From the NCBI GenBank assembly GCA_022843025.1, contig JALHOL010000001.1, forward strand, positions 62,001 to 126,000: a stretch of DNA of 64,000 nucleotides. The letters are read 5' to 3'. Origin of the DNA: Paracoccaceae bacterium. Lineage in GTDB: Bacteria; Pseudomonadota; Alphaproteobacteria; Rhodobacterales; Rhodobacteraceae. Below are positions 33,963 to 41,529 of this stretch, in pieces; position 1 is the first letter of the stretch; every line of letters begins with the position of its first letter. The notes under the pieces were generated by a model. The model had not been told where the DNA came from and did not search any database. It worked only from the letters and a program-made list of their open reading frames with translations. The position numbers and the translations under genes are program-made.

Positions 33963-34119
33963 TCCCGCCCGTCAGGGGCTTCAGCAGCGCCGCCAAGGGC
34001 AACAGATGCCGCCGCTTGGGGCGGTCGGCATGGTCAAAGACCACGCATTCCACCACCATCCCCTGCACCATCACGCCTTGCACTGCCTGCAAGTCCTTGC
34101 TCTCACACTCCGGGGTCAT
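33934..34119 (-). CDS. Small protein of unknown function downstream of the second fliL
   Basis: A 61-residue open frame with a strong AGGAG eight bases before the ATG. It begins MTPECESKDLQAVQG and contains VVECVVFDHADRPKRRH. It lies 54 bases after the second fliL on the same strand, and its end overlaps the converging membrane-protein gene by 29 bases. Support is the ribosome site and position only. Confidence 0.45.
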   Translation of the reverse strand: MTPECESKDLQAVQGVMVQGMVVECVVFDHADRPKRRHLLPLAALLKPLTGGISGLAADAR

Positions 34120-34173
34120 CCTTGTCTCCTGCGGTTGTCGGTCCCACCGCGGGGTTGCAAGATGCGTGCCGCC

Positions 34174-34668
34174 TCAGTTCACTGTCAGCGAGGTGATCAG
34201 CACTTCTTCCACCGGGTCGGGCCAGACATCGCTCCCGATCTGGTCGTTGATCACCGCGCGCAGCCGCCCGGGCAGTTCCGCATGAAGCGACTGGCTGTCC
34301 GCGCTGCTGGCCACCACTTCCTGCGCCGCGCGCACCACCTCGGCCTCGATCGGCCCGATACGCGCCTCGACCAGCGAATTCAGCTTCAACAGATCCTCCG
34401 TCGATCCGCGCACAGCCAATGCAAGCCCTGCCTCCATCCGGGGCCCAGTCTCGCGCAGCGCAATCGTCAGCGTGTCGGTCAATGGAACATAGACCCGTGG
34501 CAAAGCCTCGCGGTTGTCCGGCGCTTTCTCCGCCTCTGCCTCAGCCTCTGCCCAAGGCATCGGCGGCGGCGGCCGCAACAGCAGCGCACCCAGACACAGG
34601 ATCATCGTCCCGCTCACCACGCTGAACCCCGCTATCGCGGGCCAGGGGCTGACCGTTTCCTCTGCCAT
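34174..34668 (-). CDS. Second FliL-family protein
   Basis: A 164-residue bitopic protein: an N-terminal helix (IAGFSVVSGTMILCLGALLL), a Pro-rich and Glu/Ala-rich linker, then a FliL-like periplasmic domain (VYVPLTDTLTIALRETGPRM, AVINDQIGSD, and the family-style end PVEEVLITSLTVN). It has its own sigma-28-like promoter at 34707-34733, unlike fliL in the fliK unit. It may be a late-assembled stator accessory that swaps with or joins the main FliL ring. Confidence 0.75.
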   Translation of the reverse strand: MAEETVSPWPAIAGFSVVSGTMILCLGALLLRPPPPMPWAEAEAEAEKAPDNREALPRVYVPLTDTLTIALRETGPRMEAGLALAVRGSTEDLLKLNSLVEARIGPIEAEVVRAAQEVVASSADSQSLHAELPGRLRAVINDQIGSDVWPDPVEEVLITSLTVN

Positions 34669-34706
34669 TGTTGCACTGTCCTTCGATCAGGTGGATCACC
34701 CCTGTC

Positions 34707-34733
34707 TTAACGGCAGGAATGGCAAAAGCCTTA
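34707..34733 (-). promoter_or_regulatory. Sigma-28 promoter of the second fliL
   Basis: Minus strand TAAG (34733-34730), 15 bases, GCCGTTAA (34714-34707). The -10 matches GCCGATAA at seven of eight bases. It is divergent from a second such site at 34762-34788. Confidence 0.7.
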
Positions 34734-34761
34734 CCCTGCGCCGTCATCACAAGCTGTTTGC

Positions 34762-34788
34762 TAAAACAAAGCTCAACCCTGCCGTTCC
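34762..34788 (+). promoter_or_regulatory. Sigma-28 promoter of the NHLP-like/Sel1 gene pair
   Basis: TAAA (34762-34765), 15 bases, GCCGTTCC (34781-34788). It is back to back with the promoter of the second fliL and 39 bases before the ATG at 34827. Confidence 0.7.
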
Positions 34789-34826
34789 TGCCTTGGCATA
34801 GGACTGTCAGCAAGAAAGGCGCGCAG

Positions 34827-35261
34827 ATGAAAGAGAGGATGTCCCGGGCACTGGTTCCCGTCATCTCTCGCCTGCCCAGCCTGACCCGGCTGCGCAGCGC
34901 GGTGGCGCATTACACCGCCACAGCCGCAACGCCGATAGCCGACACCCGCCCCCGCGACTATGCGCTGGTGCGCCACGAAACCCACCTGCGCAACCGCGAT
35001 CAAGTGGAACGCTACCTTCCCGATATTCTGGGCCGCGCGCTGGCGCGCATCTGGATCGACCCCGGCTTTCGTGACCGTTTCGCCGCCCAGCCCGTGGCCA
35101 CACTGGCAGAATACGGGGTCTATCTGCCCGACAGCATCGAGATCGACTTCGTTACCGAAGGCACCACCCGCCCGCAGGTCGTGGTCTATGAACGCCCCCT
35201 GCGCGCTATGCCGCGCAAGCGCCTGCTGTATCTGCAACTCATCCTGACGGCTGCGAAATGA
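34827..35261 (+). CDS. Nitrile-hydratase-alpha/NHLP-like domain protein in the flagellar cluster
   Basis: ATG 34827 (AAAGG ahead) gives 144 residues. Residues 65-125 read like the nitrile hydratase alpha/NHLP-leader fold: ALARIWIDPGFRDRFAAQP, LAEYGVYLPDSIEIDFVTEG, then QVVVYERP, following the DPxFRxxLLxxPxxxLxxxG pattern. The metal-binding Cys cluster of true nitrile hydratase is absent, there is no GG cleavage site, and the protein goes on to a basic C-terminus, so it is not an evident RiPP precursor. A sigma-28-like promoter and overlap with the Sel1 gene (ATGA) tie it to late flagellar expression. Function unknown. Confidence 0.7.
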   Translation: MKERMSRALVPVISRLPSLTRLRSAVAHYTATAATPIADTRPRDYALVRHETHLRNRDQVERYLPDILGRALARIWIDPGFRDRFAAQPVATLAEYGVYLPDSIEIDFVTEGTTRPQVVVYERPLRAMPRKRLLYLQLILTAAK

Positions 35262-35947
35262 TGCGCCCCGCCCCCCTTGCCCTTTGGCTGCTGGCCGCCG
35301 TCCCTGCGCTTGCCGCACCCGATATGGCGACACCCGACATGGCCGCCGCGCCGCCCGGCCCGGCTCCTGCAACGGATGCCGCCCCCACACTGACCACGGC
35401 CATTGCCGAACTGCGCGCCGGTCGCGCGCCCGAGGCCGCGCAGATGCTGCTCTCTCTCGCCCGTGCGGGCGATCCAGAGGCGCAATTCAACCTCGCGCTT
35501 CTTTATTCCCAGGGCTTCGGTGTCCCCCAGAACGACCGTGAATCGCTCTATTGGGGCTGGCGTGCTCGGCTGGCGGGCATTCCCGCCGCGCAGGCACTGA
35601 TCACCAAGATGGAACCCGCGGCCACCCCCGACCTGCGCACCGAAGTCGCCGGCCGGATCAATGCCGACCTTGATCCGCGCATCGCCGGGGGCGAAGGGCG
35701 CGCGATGCTGGAACGATCTGTCCTGCTGCTCGATCTGCTGCCGGAACCCGATCTGCAAAGTGCCTATGTCTGGCAGGCGCTGTCTGCCGCGCTGGGCACT
35801 CCCAATGCGGGCCCCGCCCGCGATGCCACCTTGGCCCGGATTGATGCCAAAGACAGGCTCGCCGCGCAGGATGCGGCCATCGCCATGCTGCGCGATCTTT
35901 GCACTGGCGGGATGCAGACCAACGCGCTTTGTGCGACGCTGCCCTGA
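35258..35947 (+). CDS. Secreted Sel1-repeat protein, candidate stator-ring accessory
   Basis: A 229-residue protein with a signal peptide (about residues 1-19, PLALWLLAAVPALA) and an Ala/Pro-rich spacer, then Sel1-type helical repeats (AQMLLSLARAGDPEAQFNLA, LLYSQGFGVPQNDRESLYWG). It starts inside the previous gene's stop (ATGATG). In Vibrio the T-ring protein MotX is also a secreted Sel1-repeat protein that binds the PomB stator. With PomAB-like stators and FlgT in this window, a MotX-like role is possible. No direct similarity to MotX beyond the fold is claimed. Confidence 0.75.
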   Translation: MMRPAPLALWLLAAVPALAAPDMATPDMAAAPPGPAPATDAAPTLTTAIAELRAGRAPEAAQMLLSLARAGDPEAQFNLALLYSQGFGVPQNDRESLYWGWRARLAGIPAAQALITKMEPAATPDLRTEVAGRINADLDPRIAGGEGRAMLERSVLLLDLLPEPDLQSAYVWQALSAALGTPNAGPARDATLARIDAKDRLAAQDAAIAMLRDLCTGGMQTNALCATLP

Positions 35948-35966
35948 TCTGCGCAAAGCCCAAATG

Positions 35967-36003
35967 AAAAGGGCCGGGTGGTTGTGCACCACCCAGCCCT
36001 TTT
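35967..36003. terminator. Bidirectional intrinsic terminator
   Basis: AAAAGGGC...GGGTGGT pairs with ACCACCC...GCCCTTTT around a five-base loop, with A and T tracts on either side. It lies between the converging Sel1 gene and the DUF2802-like gene. Confidence 0.88.
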
Positions 36004-36018
36004 GCCCTGCTCTTTATC

Positions 36019-36459
36019 TCAATGCTTGCGGAAGGCTGCGATGGTTTCCGCCGTTTCCCGCGTCATGCCCAGCTCGCGCCCGATGTCATCCGGCTGCAAC
36101 CCGGTCTGCGCCATGTGGATGGCCTGTTCGATCATCCGCTCGCCCGCCAGCCATTCCACATCCGATTTCAGATGCTGGATATCGGCCTTCAGCCCGGCCA
36201 GCGCCACAGTCAGCACATCCGCCTGGCGCCGCGTCTGTTCCGCGATCAGCCCTTCCATCCGCGCGGCCACGGCGGCTGCCACTTCGGGGGCCGAAACCAG
36301 CATGGCCTCCGCGTCGGCCTCTGGTGCAAAATCCGCATCGGCGGCGTCCACAACGGCCCCCGCCATGTCGCGCTGGCGCATCCGCCACAGGCCGAGTGTC
36401 ACAAGGGTCACCCCTGCCATCAGCGTGGCAAGAAGTGCGGCAGTCATGCCAATTGTCAT
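36019..36459 (-). CDS. DUF2802/SwrB-like bitopic coiled-coil protein
   Basis: The ATG at 36459 has GGAG nine bases before; 146 residues. An N-terminal helix (TAALLATLMAGVTLVTLGLW) is followed by a coiled coil and a C-terminal helix-turn-helix-like tail: MIEQAIHMAQTGLQPDDIGR then ELGMTRETAETIAAF. That layout and tail resemble DUF2802 proteins of gammaproteobacterial polar-flagellar clusters and SwrB of Bacillus, which assists export gate activation. It is the last gene of the flgP-flgT-flgA-flgM unit. Confidence 0.7.
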   Translation of the reverse strand: MTIGMTAALLATLMAGVTLVTLGLWRMRQRDMAGAVVDAADADFAPEADAEAMLVSAPEVAAAVAARMEGLIAEQTRRQADVLTVALAGLKADIQHLKSDVEWLAGERMIEQAIHMAQTGLQPDDIGRELGMTRETAETIAAFRKH

Positions 36460-36502
36460 GGCGGGTACTCCGGTCGTCAGCAGGTCAAGGTTGCGCAGCG
36501 GA

Positions 36503-36811
36503 TCACGACACCAGTTCGAGATAGTTTTCGAACAGGCTTTCGGTAATCGCCTCAAGGTCGATGGGATACTTTCCCTGCGCGATCGCCTCCTTGATCTCCG
36601 TCACGATCGGCAGATCGATCGGGGGACCGGATTTGAGTTCGTCGGGCAGGGATGCCGCAGCGGGGCTCAGCGTCACGCTGTCGCCCGCAGGAGGGGTCAG
36701 AACAGCCGGCGTCGCGCCACCCGGAGCGGACCCTTGCACCGGCAAGCCAGCATCTTCCCCCGGTCGCGAAATGCGCGGGCGTGCAGCGGATGTCGAAATT
36801 GGGTCTACCAT
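36503..36811 (-). CDS. flgM: FlgM, anti-sigma-28 factor
   Basis: A 102-residue protein with a disordered N-terminal half and a C-terminal FlgM-like region (PIVTEIKEAIAQGKYPIDLE, then AITESLFENYLEL), the part that binds FliA. GGAGG lies five bases before the ATG. It should hold FliA (42457-43176) inactive until the hook is finished and FlgM is exported. The gene follows flgA by 34 bases. FlgM in a unit with flgA is common. Confidence 0.88.
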   Translation of the reverse strand: MVDPISTSAARPRISRPGEDAGLPVQGSAPGGATPAVLTPPAGDSVTLSPAAASLPDELKSGPPIDLPIVTEIKEAIAQGKYPIDLEAITESLFENYLELVS

Positions 36812-36845
36812 GAGAGCCTCCGTTTAGCTGTCTTACGGATGTTTT

Positions 36846-37541
36846 TCAGCGCATGTTAGTCTGCGCCATGACAGAATTTTGTCCTGTCACAACGACCTTC
36901 ACTTCGCGCTGGCTCGACAGGTTCAAAACCCGGATCACATCACCCATGCCGCCATCCTCCAGCGCCTCGGCCGGGGCCGAAACCGACAGTCCGCCCGCAC
37001 TGGCCACCAGCACCACAGGATTGCCCTTGGCCACCATCCAGTCCGGCTCCAGCTGCCGCAGCAGCACCGCCCGCCCTTCGCCAATCGCGGCGCGGGTGCG
37101 CCGTCCGATCACATCGTCAGGGTCGGTAAAGATCCCGTCCGGGATGCGTGCGCCCGCCGGGGCCAGGGTGACATCCTCCGTCGTCAGCACCACGCCCTTA
37201 GCCACGCTGCGCGCCAGCGTCACCACCATCGGCGCCGCCGCATCCACCTCGGCGCTGGTCAGCCGCGCAGGTGCCGCGCCCGTCCGCAAGGCCCGGCTCC
37301 AGACTGGGGCCGCACAACTCACCTCCGCCGTGGCCCAGCTGCCCTGCCGGGGTGTCACCATCGGCACCTCTGTACAGGGCGGATAGGCCCGCGCCGGATC
37401 GGCGAAATCCGGCACGCTTTCACCCGCCGCCGCCATCGCATCGCGCACCAGACGGCCCACTTCGGCCCCCGGCACGCCGCCCGCATAATCCATCGCGGCA
37501 ACCGGCGAAGCCAGTAGCAATCCCAGCGCAAACACCTTCAT
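36846..37541 (-). CDS. flgA: FlgA, P-ring assembly chaperone
   Basis: ATG 37541 overlaps the flgT stop (ATGA); 231 residues. There is a signal peptide (MKVFALGLLLASPVAA), then a short N-terminal domain and the SAF-type core (LARSVAKGVVLTTEDVTLAP, IGRRTRAAIGEGRAVLLRQL, PDWMVAKGNPVVLV). The C-terminal GQNSVMAQTNMR fits FlgA. It binds FlgI in the periplasm during P-ring assembly. Confidence 0.93.
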   Translation of the reverse strand: MKVFALGLLLASPVAAMDYAGGVPGAEVGRLVRDAMAAAGESVPDFADPARAYPPCTEVPMVTPRQGSWATAEVSCAAPVWSRALRTGAAPARLTSAEVDAAAPMVVTLARSVAKGVVLTTEDVTLAPAGARIPDGIFTDPDDVIGRRTRAAIGEGRAVLLRQLEPDWMVAKGNPVVLVASAGGLSVSAPAEALEDGGMGDVIRVLNLSSQREVKVVVTGQNSVMAQTNMR

Positions 37542-38629
37542 AGCCCCGTCTCCACAAAGCGCACCGGCCGCCCGGCAAAGGCCTTGGCAGGTCGGCCCGG
37601 GTCCAGCGGGCGCAGCACCACACGGTTCGCCCCGATCTCGACCACTTCCAGCATTTCCGTCGAATGGTCCGCATCGGCGGTAAAGGCGATGCTGCCCCGC
37701 GTCAGCCCATGATTGCGCCCGACCCCGGCCACGACATGCCCGCCCGACACCGCCAGATTGGCGACCACCGGCTTGCATGTCTCGATATCCAGCAGGGCGT
37801 CCATCTCGGCCTCGACCCCATCGGTCAGCCGCGCCGCCAGTTGCCGCCGGTCCGGCTCGAAAGCCGCCGCCGCGCGGCCAAAGGGGGAAACCCCCGGCAA
37901 GCTTACGCTGCGGCGGATTGCGGCCCGCGATTCCGTACCGTTCGCCGCGATGAGGATCAGTTCGACATCCATCCGCAGTTCCGGCCGGGCGCCAAGGCCG
38001 CCCACATCCATCACCACCACCGGGATGAAGCCGTTCTCGCCCTCGCGCAGCCGCACGGACCCGCGCATCAGCGTGGCGTAATCCACCTGCTCTTGCGCTG
38101 CCGACAGCCGGGGAAAGGCCCGATCCGTCACCCGCACCAGCCGCGTCGCCGGATGTGCCTCCAGCCGCCGCACCAGCGCCTTCGCCACCTCCATCGCCAG
38201 CGGCTCTGTCCAGGCAGGCGCATCCGGGCGCACCCGGATCAGCGGCGCATAAACCACCAGCTCAAGATTCCGCCGCCGTGAGCATTCGCCGGATGATCCC
38301 ATGCCCACCACCGCGCGGATCACCGCCGTCCATGTCCCGCCATTCTGCGACAGGCTGATCACCTCATGCTGCATCACCCGCCCCACAGGACGCACGATCA
38401 GCAGGTCCGAAGTGACCACGCTCTTGTCCACCACCGTATGCCCCTGAACCGAGGCACCACCCGACAGCGCCGCCTGCAACAGCGCATCCGCCACCGCGCG
38501 CCGCTTGGCGCTGGCCGCATCTTCGGCCCCTGACTGGATGGCAAAACCGGTGGCCTGCACCACCAACCCCTCTGCCGCGCGCAGGGGCAGGGCGGCGAGC
38601 AGCAGGATCAGGACCAGTGCAAACCGCAT
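37538..38629 (-). CDS. flgT: FlgT-like H-ring/flagellar rotation protein
   Basis: ATG 38629 overlaps the flgP stop (TGATG); 363 residues with a signal peptide (MRFALVLILLLAALPLRAA). An N-terminal domain (VVQATGFAIQSGAEDAASAK) has the FlgT-N look, then come a middle domain and a C-terminal SH3-like region (HVVAGVGRNHGLTRGSIAFT). In Vibrio, FlgT builds the H-ring needed for stator recruitment; a distant homologue in R. sphaeroides is reported to bind MotB and FliL. Position next to flgP supports the call. Confidence 0.82.
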   Translation of the reverse strand: MRFALVLILLLAALPLRAAEGLVVQATGFAIQSGAEDAASAKRRAVADALLQAALSGGASVQGHTVVDKSVVTSDLLIVRPVGRVMQHEVISLSQNGGTWTAVIRAVVGMGSSGECSRRRNLELVVYAPLIRVRPDAPAWTEPLAMEVAKALVRRLEAHPATRLVRVTDRAFPRLSAAQEQVDYATLMRGSVRLREGENGFIPVVVMDVGGLGARPELRMDVELILIAANGTESRAAIRRSVSLPGVSPFGRAAAAFEPDRRQLAARLTDGVEAEMDALLDIETCKPVVANLAVSGGHVVAGVGRNHGLTRGSIAFTADADHSTEMLEVVEIGANRVVLRPLDPGRPAKAFAGRPVRFVETGL

Positions 38630-39165
38630 CACACCCGCCCCTTCAGCGCGCGCACGATATAGGCGACCGTCTCCCGGTCCAGCACCATCTCCACCTCATA
38701 GCTGTCGCTGCCCGACGGGCCCACCCGCGTTGTCCGCGCGCCGCGCAGTGTGCCCTGCACCACGGCGGACAGGCTGTCATCCTTGACCACCGCCTCGCGG
38801 ATCGTGGTCGTGGCGTTGATGCGGATGCCGTGGACCTGTTCCGTCAGGTCGCGCAGCGCATCCATCCGCGCGGCACGAATGGCCATCAGGCGCTTTTCAT
38901 TCGTCGTCTTGCCGGGTTGCCCTGCGATCTGGGCAAAGCCCAACCCTTTCAGCGGACGCGTGTCATCGGCCACCACGGCCGCAGGCGGTGGCGCGCCCAT
39001 CCGGTCGGCGGCATCCAGATTGTCCTTCACCTCGGCCAGCTGCACCGTCTGGTCCGTCGCGCTCAGCGGCAGGGCATCCGTCGCGGTCTGCGGTGCAGTC
39101 GACGTGCAGGCCCCCATCACGAAGCCCAGGATCAGGGAAAGAATAACGGCATCAACAAAGCGCAT
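38629..39165 (-). CDS. flgP: FlgP-like outer-membrane lipoprotein
   Basis: The ATG at 39165 has AGGAAG ahead; the same frame stays open far upstream but there it is only antisense to flhA. The 178 residues begin with a lipoprotein signal (ILSLILGFVMGAC, acylated Cys at residue 19). The C-terminal half is LPP20/FlgP-like (NEKRLMAIRAARMDALRDLT, then VVQGTLRGARTT). Vibrio FlgP forms the outer-membrane ring linked to FlgT. It begins the operon under a perfect sigma-54 promoter. Confidence 0.82.
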   Translation of the reverse strand: MRFVDAVILSLILGFVMGACTSTAPQTATDALPLSATDQTVQLAEVKDNLDAADRMGAPPPAAVVADDTRPLKGLGFAQIAGQPGKTTNEKRLMAIRAARMDALRDLTEQVHGIRINATTTIREAVVKDDSLSAVVQGTLRGARTTRVGPSGSDSYEVEMVLDRETVAYIVRALKGRV

Positions 39166-39204
39166 CGCGGGCTTCCTTCGCACAAGTCTCGGTCGCCGCC
39201 TCCC

Positions 39205-39220
39205 TGCAATCCCCGTGCCA
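39205..39220 (-). promoter_or_regulatory. Sigma-54 promoter of flgP-flgT-flgA-flgM
   Basis: TGGCACG-GGGA-TTGCA on the minus strand is an exact match to the -24/-12 consensus. The flgP ATG is 39 bases downstream. Confidence 0.92.
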
Positions 39221-39280
39221 TCCCCGCGCCACCATCGCGCCTTGGCCAATTCGCAGCATTTCCTGCCTCGCCCCCCGGAT

Positions 39281-39296
39281 TGGCACGGGCTTTGCA
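39281..39296 (+). promoter_or_regulatory. Sigma-54 promoter of flhA-flhF-fliA
   Basis: TGGCACG-GGCT-TTGCA is an exact consensus match, divergent from the flgP promoter, with 60 bases between the two -24 elements. The flhA ATG is 79 bases downstream. Confidence 0.92.
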
Positions 39297-39375
39297 CAAC
39301 CCCCGCCGAAGACGAACCGCCGGACGGGATCACAAGCACCATGACAACTGCCCTGCACATCAAAGGACCCCGCGC

Positions 39376-41529
39376 ATGAGCGCCGCCGCCCTGACAACAC
39401 GTGGCGTGGCTGGCGCCATGGGCGGCCTTGCTCTGCCGCTTGGGATCCTCGTCATCATCGCGATGATGGTGCTGCCGCTGCCGGTCCTGCTGCTGGACGT
39501 GTTCTTCGTCGCCAATATCCTGCTGTCGCTGGTGATCCTGATGGTCGCCCTCTACAGCTATCGCCCGCTGGATTTCTCCAGCTTCCCCAGCCTCCTGCTC
39601 ATCGCCACGATCTTCCGCCTCGCGCTGAACGTTGCCTCCACCCGCATCGTGCTGGCCGAAGGTCACACCGGCCATGACGCCGCAGGTCAGGTGATCCAGG
39701 CCTTCGGGAACTTCGTCATCGCAGGCAACTTCATCGTGGGTCTGCTGGTCTTCACGATCCTCGTCATCATCAACCTCGTCGTGATCACCAAGGGTGCAAG
39801 CCGCGTGTCCGAAGTGTCGGCCCGCTTCACCCTTGATGCCATGCCGGGCAAGCAGATGGCCATCGACGCTGATCTGAACGCCGGCATCCTGACCCCCGAT
39901 CAGGCACGCGACCGCCGCGCCGAAGTGGCGGCCGAGGCCGATTTCTACGGCGCGATGGACGGGGCCGGAAAGTTCGTCAAGGGCGATGCCATGGCGGGCA
40001 TCCTCATCCTCGCCATCAACATCATTGGCGGTATCCTGATCGGGATGCTTCAGCACGGCCTCAGCCTGTCCGAGGCAGGCGAAGTCTACCTCGTCCTGAC
40101 AATCGGCGATGGCCTTGTCGCCCAGATCCCGGCGCTGCTTCTGTCCATCGCCACCGCTATCATCGTCACCCGCGTCTCTTCCGCGAATGACATGTCCACC
40201 CTCATCGCCAAGCAGATCCACATCCGTCAGGCTTGGCTTCCGGTGGCGGGCGTCATGGCGATCATCGGCATCGTCCCCGGCATGCCCAACGCGATGTTCC
40301 TGTTCTTCGCCGCCGTCGCCGGTGTTCTGGCCTGGTATGGCAGCACCGAAAAACGCGATGGCAGCACGGATGACGCCCCTGCCGACGGCAAAGCCGCCCC
40401 TGCGGCAGATGCGGCCCGCCCGGGGCTTGAGGCGATCACTGCCGAAGACGTGGCCGATCATGCCGCCGTCTCGCTGCAAATCGGCTATGCCCTGATCCCG
40501 CTGGCAGGCGAAGGCGGCGGCGCGCTGGTCCAGCGCATCACCGGCATCCGTCGCGAAGTGTCAAAGGCGATGGGTTTCGTCGTCCCCGGCGTCCGCATCC
40601 GCGATGACCTGACACTGTCGCCCAACCAGTACCGCATCCGCATCGGTCAGGCGATCCGGGGCGAAGATGTCGTCTATCCTGACCGCAAGCTTGCCATCCC
40701 AGGTGCCAACTCCACCCGCAAGCTGAAAGGGGTCGAAGTCAAGGATCCCTCCTTCGGTCTGGATGCCGTCTGGATCCTTCCCCACCAACTGCCCGAGGCA
40801 GAGGCCGATGATCACGTGGTCGTCGAACCGGAATCCGTCATCGCCACCCATCTGTCGCAGCTTCTGTACAAACATGCGGGCGATCTGATCGGCCCCGATG
40901 ACGTGCAGGTCCTGCTTGATACGCTGGCCCGTGTGTCGCCCACACTGGTGAATGCGGTGGTGCCGAAACTGGTGCCTCTGCACACCGTCACCGCCGTGCT
41001 GCGCGCGCTTCTGGCCGAACGCATCCCGGTCGGCGATCTGCGCCGCATCCTCGAAGGCGTGGCTGAACTTGCCCCGCGCAACTTGTCAGCCGCCGACATG
41101 GCCGAATGCCTGCGCCCCATGCTGATCCCGCTTCTGTTGCAACAGATGGTGCCGATCAACACGCCCCTGCCGCTGATCACGCTGGATGCCGAACTGGAAC
41201 AGCTTCTGATCCGCGCCCGCCGCCAGGGCGGCGATGACGGGCTGGTGCTGGACACAGGCCTTGCCGGCACCCTGATCAAGTCGATCTCTGACGCGCTGGA
41301 AACCGCCACGGGGCAGGGCAAGCAGGCCGTTGTCATCGTCGCCGGCCAGTTGCGCCGCAGCTTCGCGCATTTCCTGCGCCCCCACCTGCCCGATGCCATC
41401 GTCATGGGCATCAACGAACTGTCTGACAACCGCCGGGTCGAAGTGGTGGCCTCCATCGGTGGCCAGCCGCAACTGCCGCGCATGGTCCCCACGCAACCGC
41501 AACCGCATATGATGGGGGCTGACAGATGA
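39376..41529 (+). CDS. flhA: FlhA, export gate protein
   Basis: A 717-residue protein. The N-terminal half holds about eight membrane helices and the highly conserved FHIPEP region (RFTLDAMPGKQMAIDADLNA, then ARDRRAEVAAEADFYGAMDG). The cytoplasmic C-terminal half forms the nonameric docking ring for substrate-chaperone complexes (IGYALIPLAGEGGGALVQRI onward). It starts at ATG 39376 after a sigma-54 promoter and overlaps flhF at its end (ATGA). Confidence 0.97.
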   Translation: MSAAALTTRGVAGAMGGLALPLGILVIIAMMVLPLPVLLLDVFFVANILLSLVILMVALYSYRPLDFSSFPSLLLIATIFRLALNVASTRIVLAEGHTGHDAAGQVIQAFGNFVIAGNFIVGLLVFTILVIINLVVITKGASRVSEVSARFTLDAMPGKQMAIDADLNAGILTPDQARDRRAEVAAEADFYGAMDGAGKFVKGDAMAGILILAINIIGGILIGMLQHGLSLSEAGEVYLVLTIGDGLVAQIPALLLSIATAIIVTRVSSANDMSTLIAKQIHIRQAWLPVAGVMAIIGIVPGMPNAMFLFFAAVAGVLAWYGSTEKRDGSTDDAPADGKAAPAADAARPGLEAITAEDVADHAAVSLQIGYALIPLAGEGGGALVQRITGIRREVSKAMGFVVPGVRIRDDLTLSPNQYRIRIGQAIRGEDVVYPDRKLAIPGANSTRKLKGVEVKDPSFGLDAVWILPHQLPEAEADDHVVVEPESVIATHLSQLLYKHAGDLIGPDDVQVLLDTLARVSPTLVNAVVPKLVPLHTVTAVLRALLAERIPVGDLRRILEGVAELAPRNLSAADMAECLRPMLIPLLLQQMVPINTPLPLITLDAELEQLLIRARRQGGDDGLVLDTGLAGTLIKSISDALETATGQGKQAVVIVAGQLRRSFAHFLRPHLPDAIVMGINELSDNRRVEVVASIGGQPQLPRMVPTQPQPHMMGADR

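Noticed and set aside
34827-35261. RiPP precursor peptide with NHLP leader
   Set aside because: There is no GG-type cleavage site or short core peptide, and no modification enzymes or peptidase-transporter nearby; the C-terminus is basic and continuous.
39166-40479. N-terminal extension of flgP running antisense through flhA
   Set aside because: The lipoprotein signal and ribosome site are at 39165, and a perfect sigma-54 promoter lies inside the extension.
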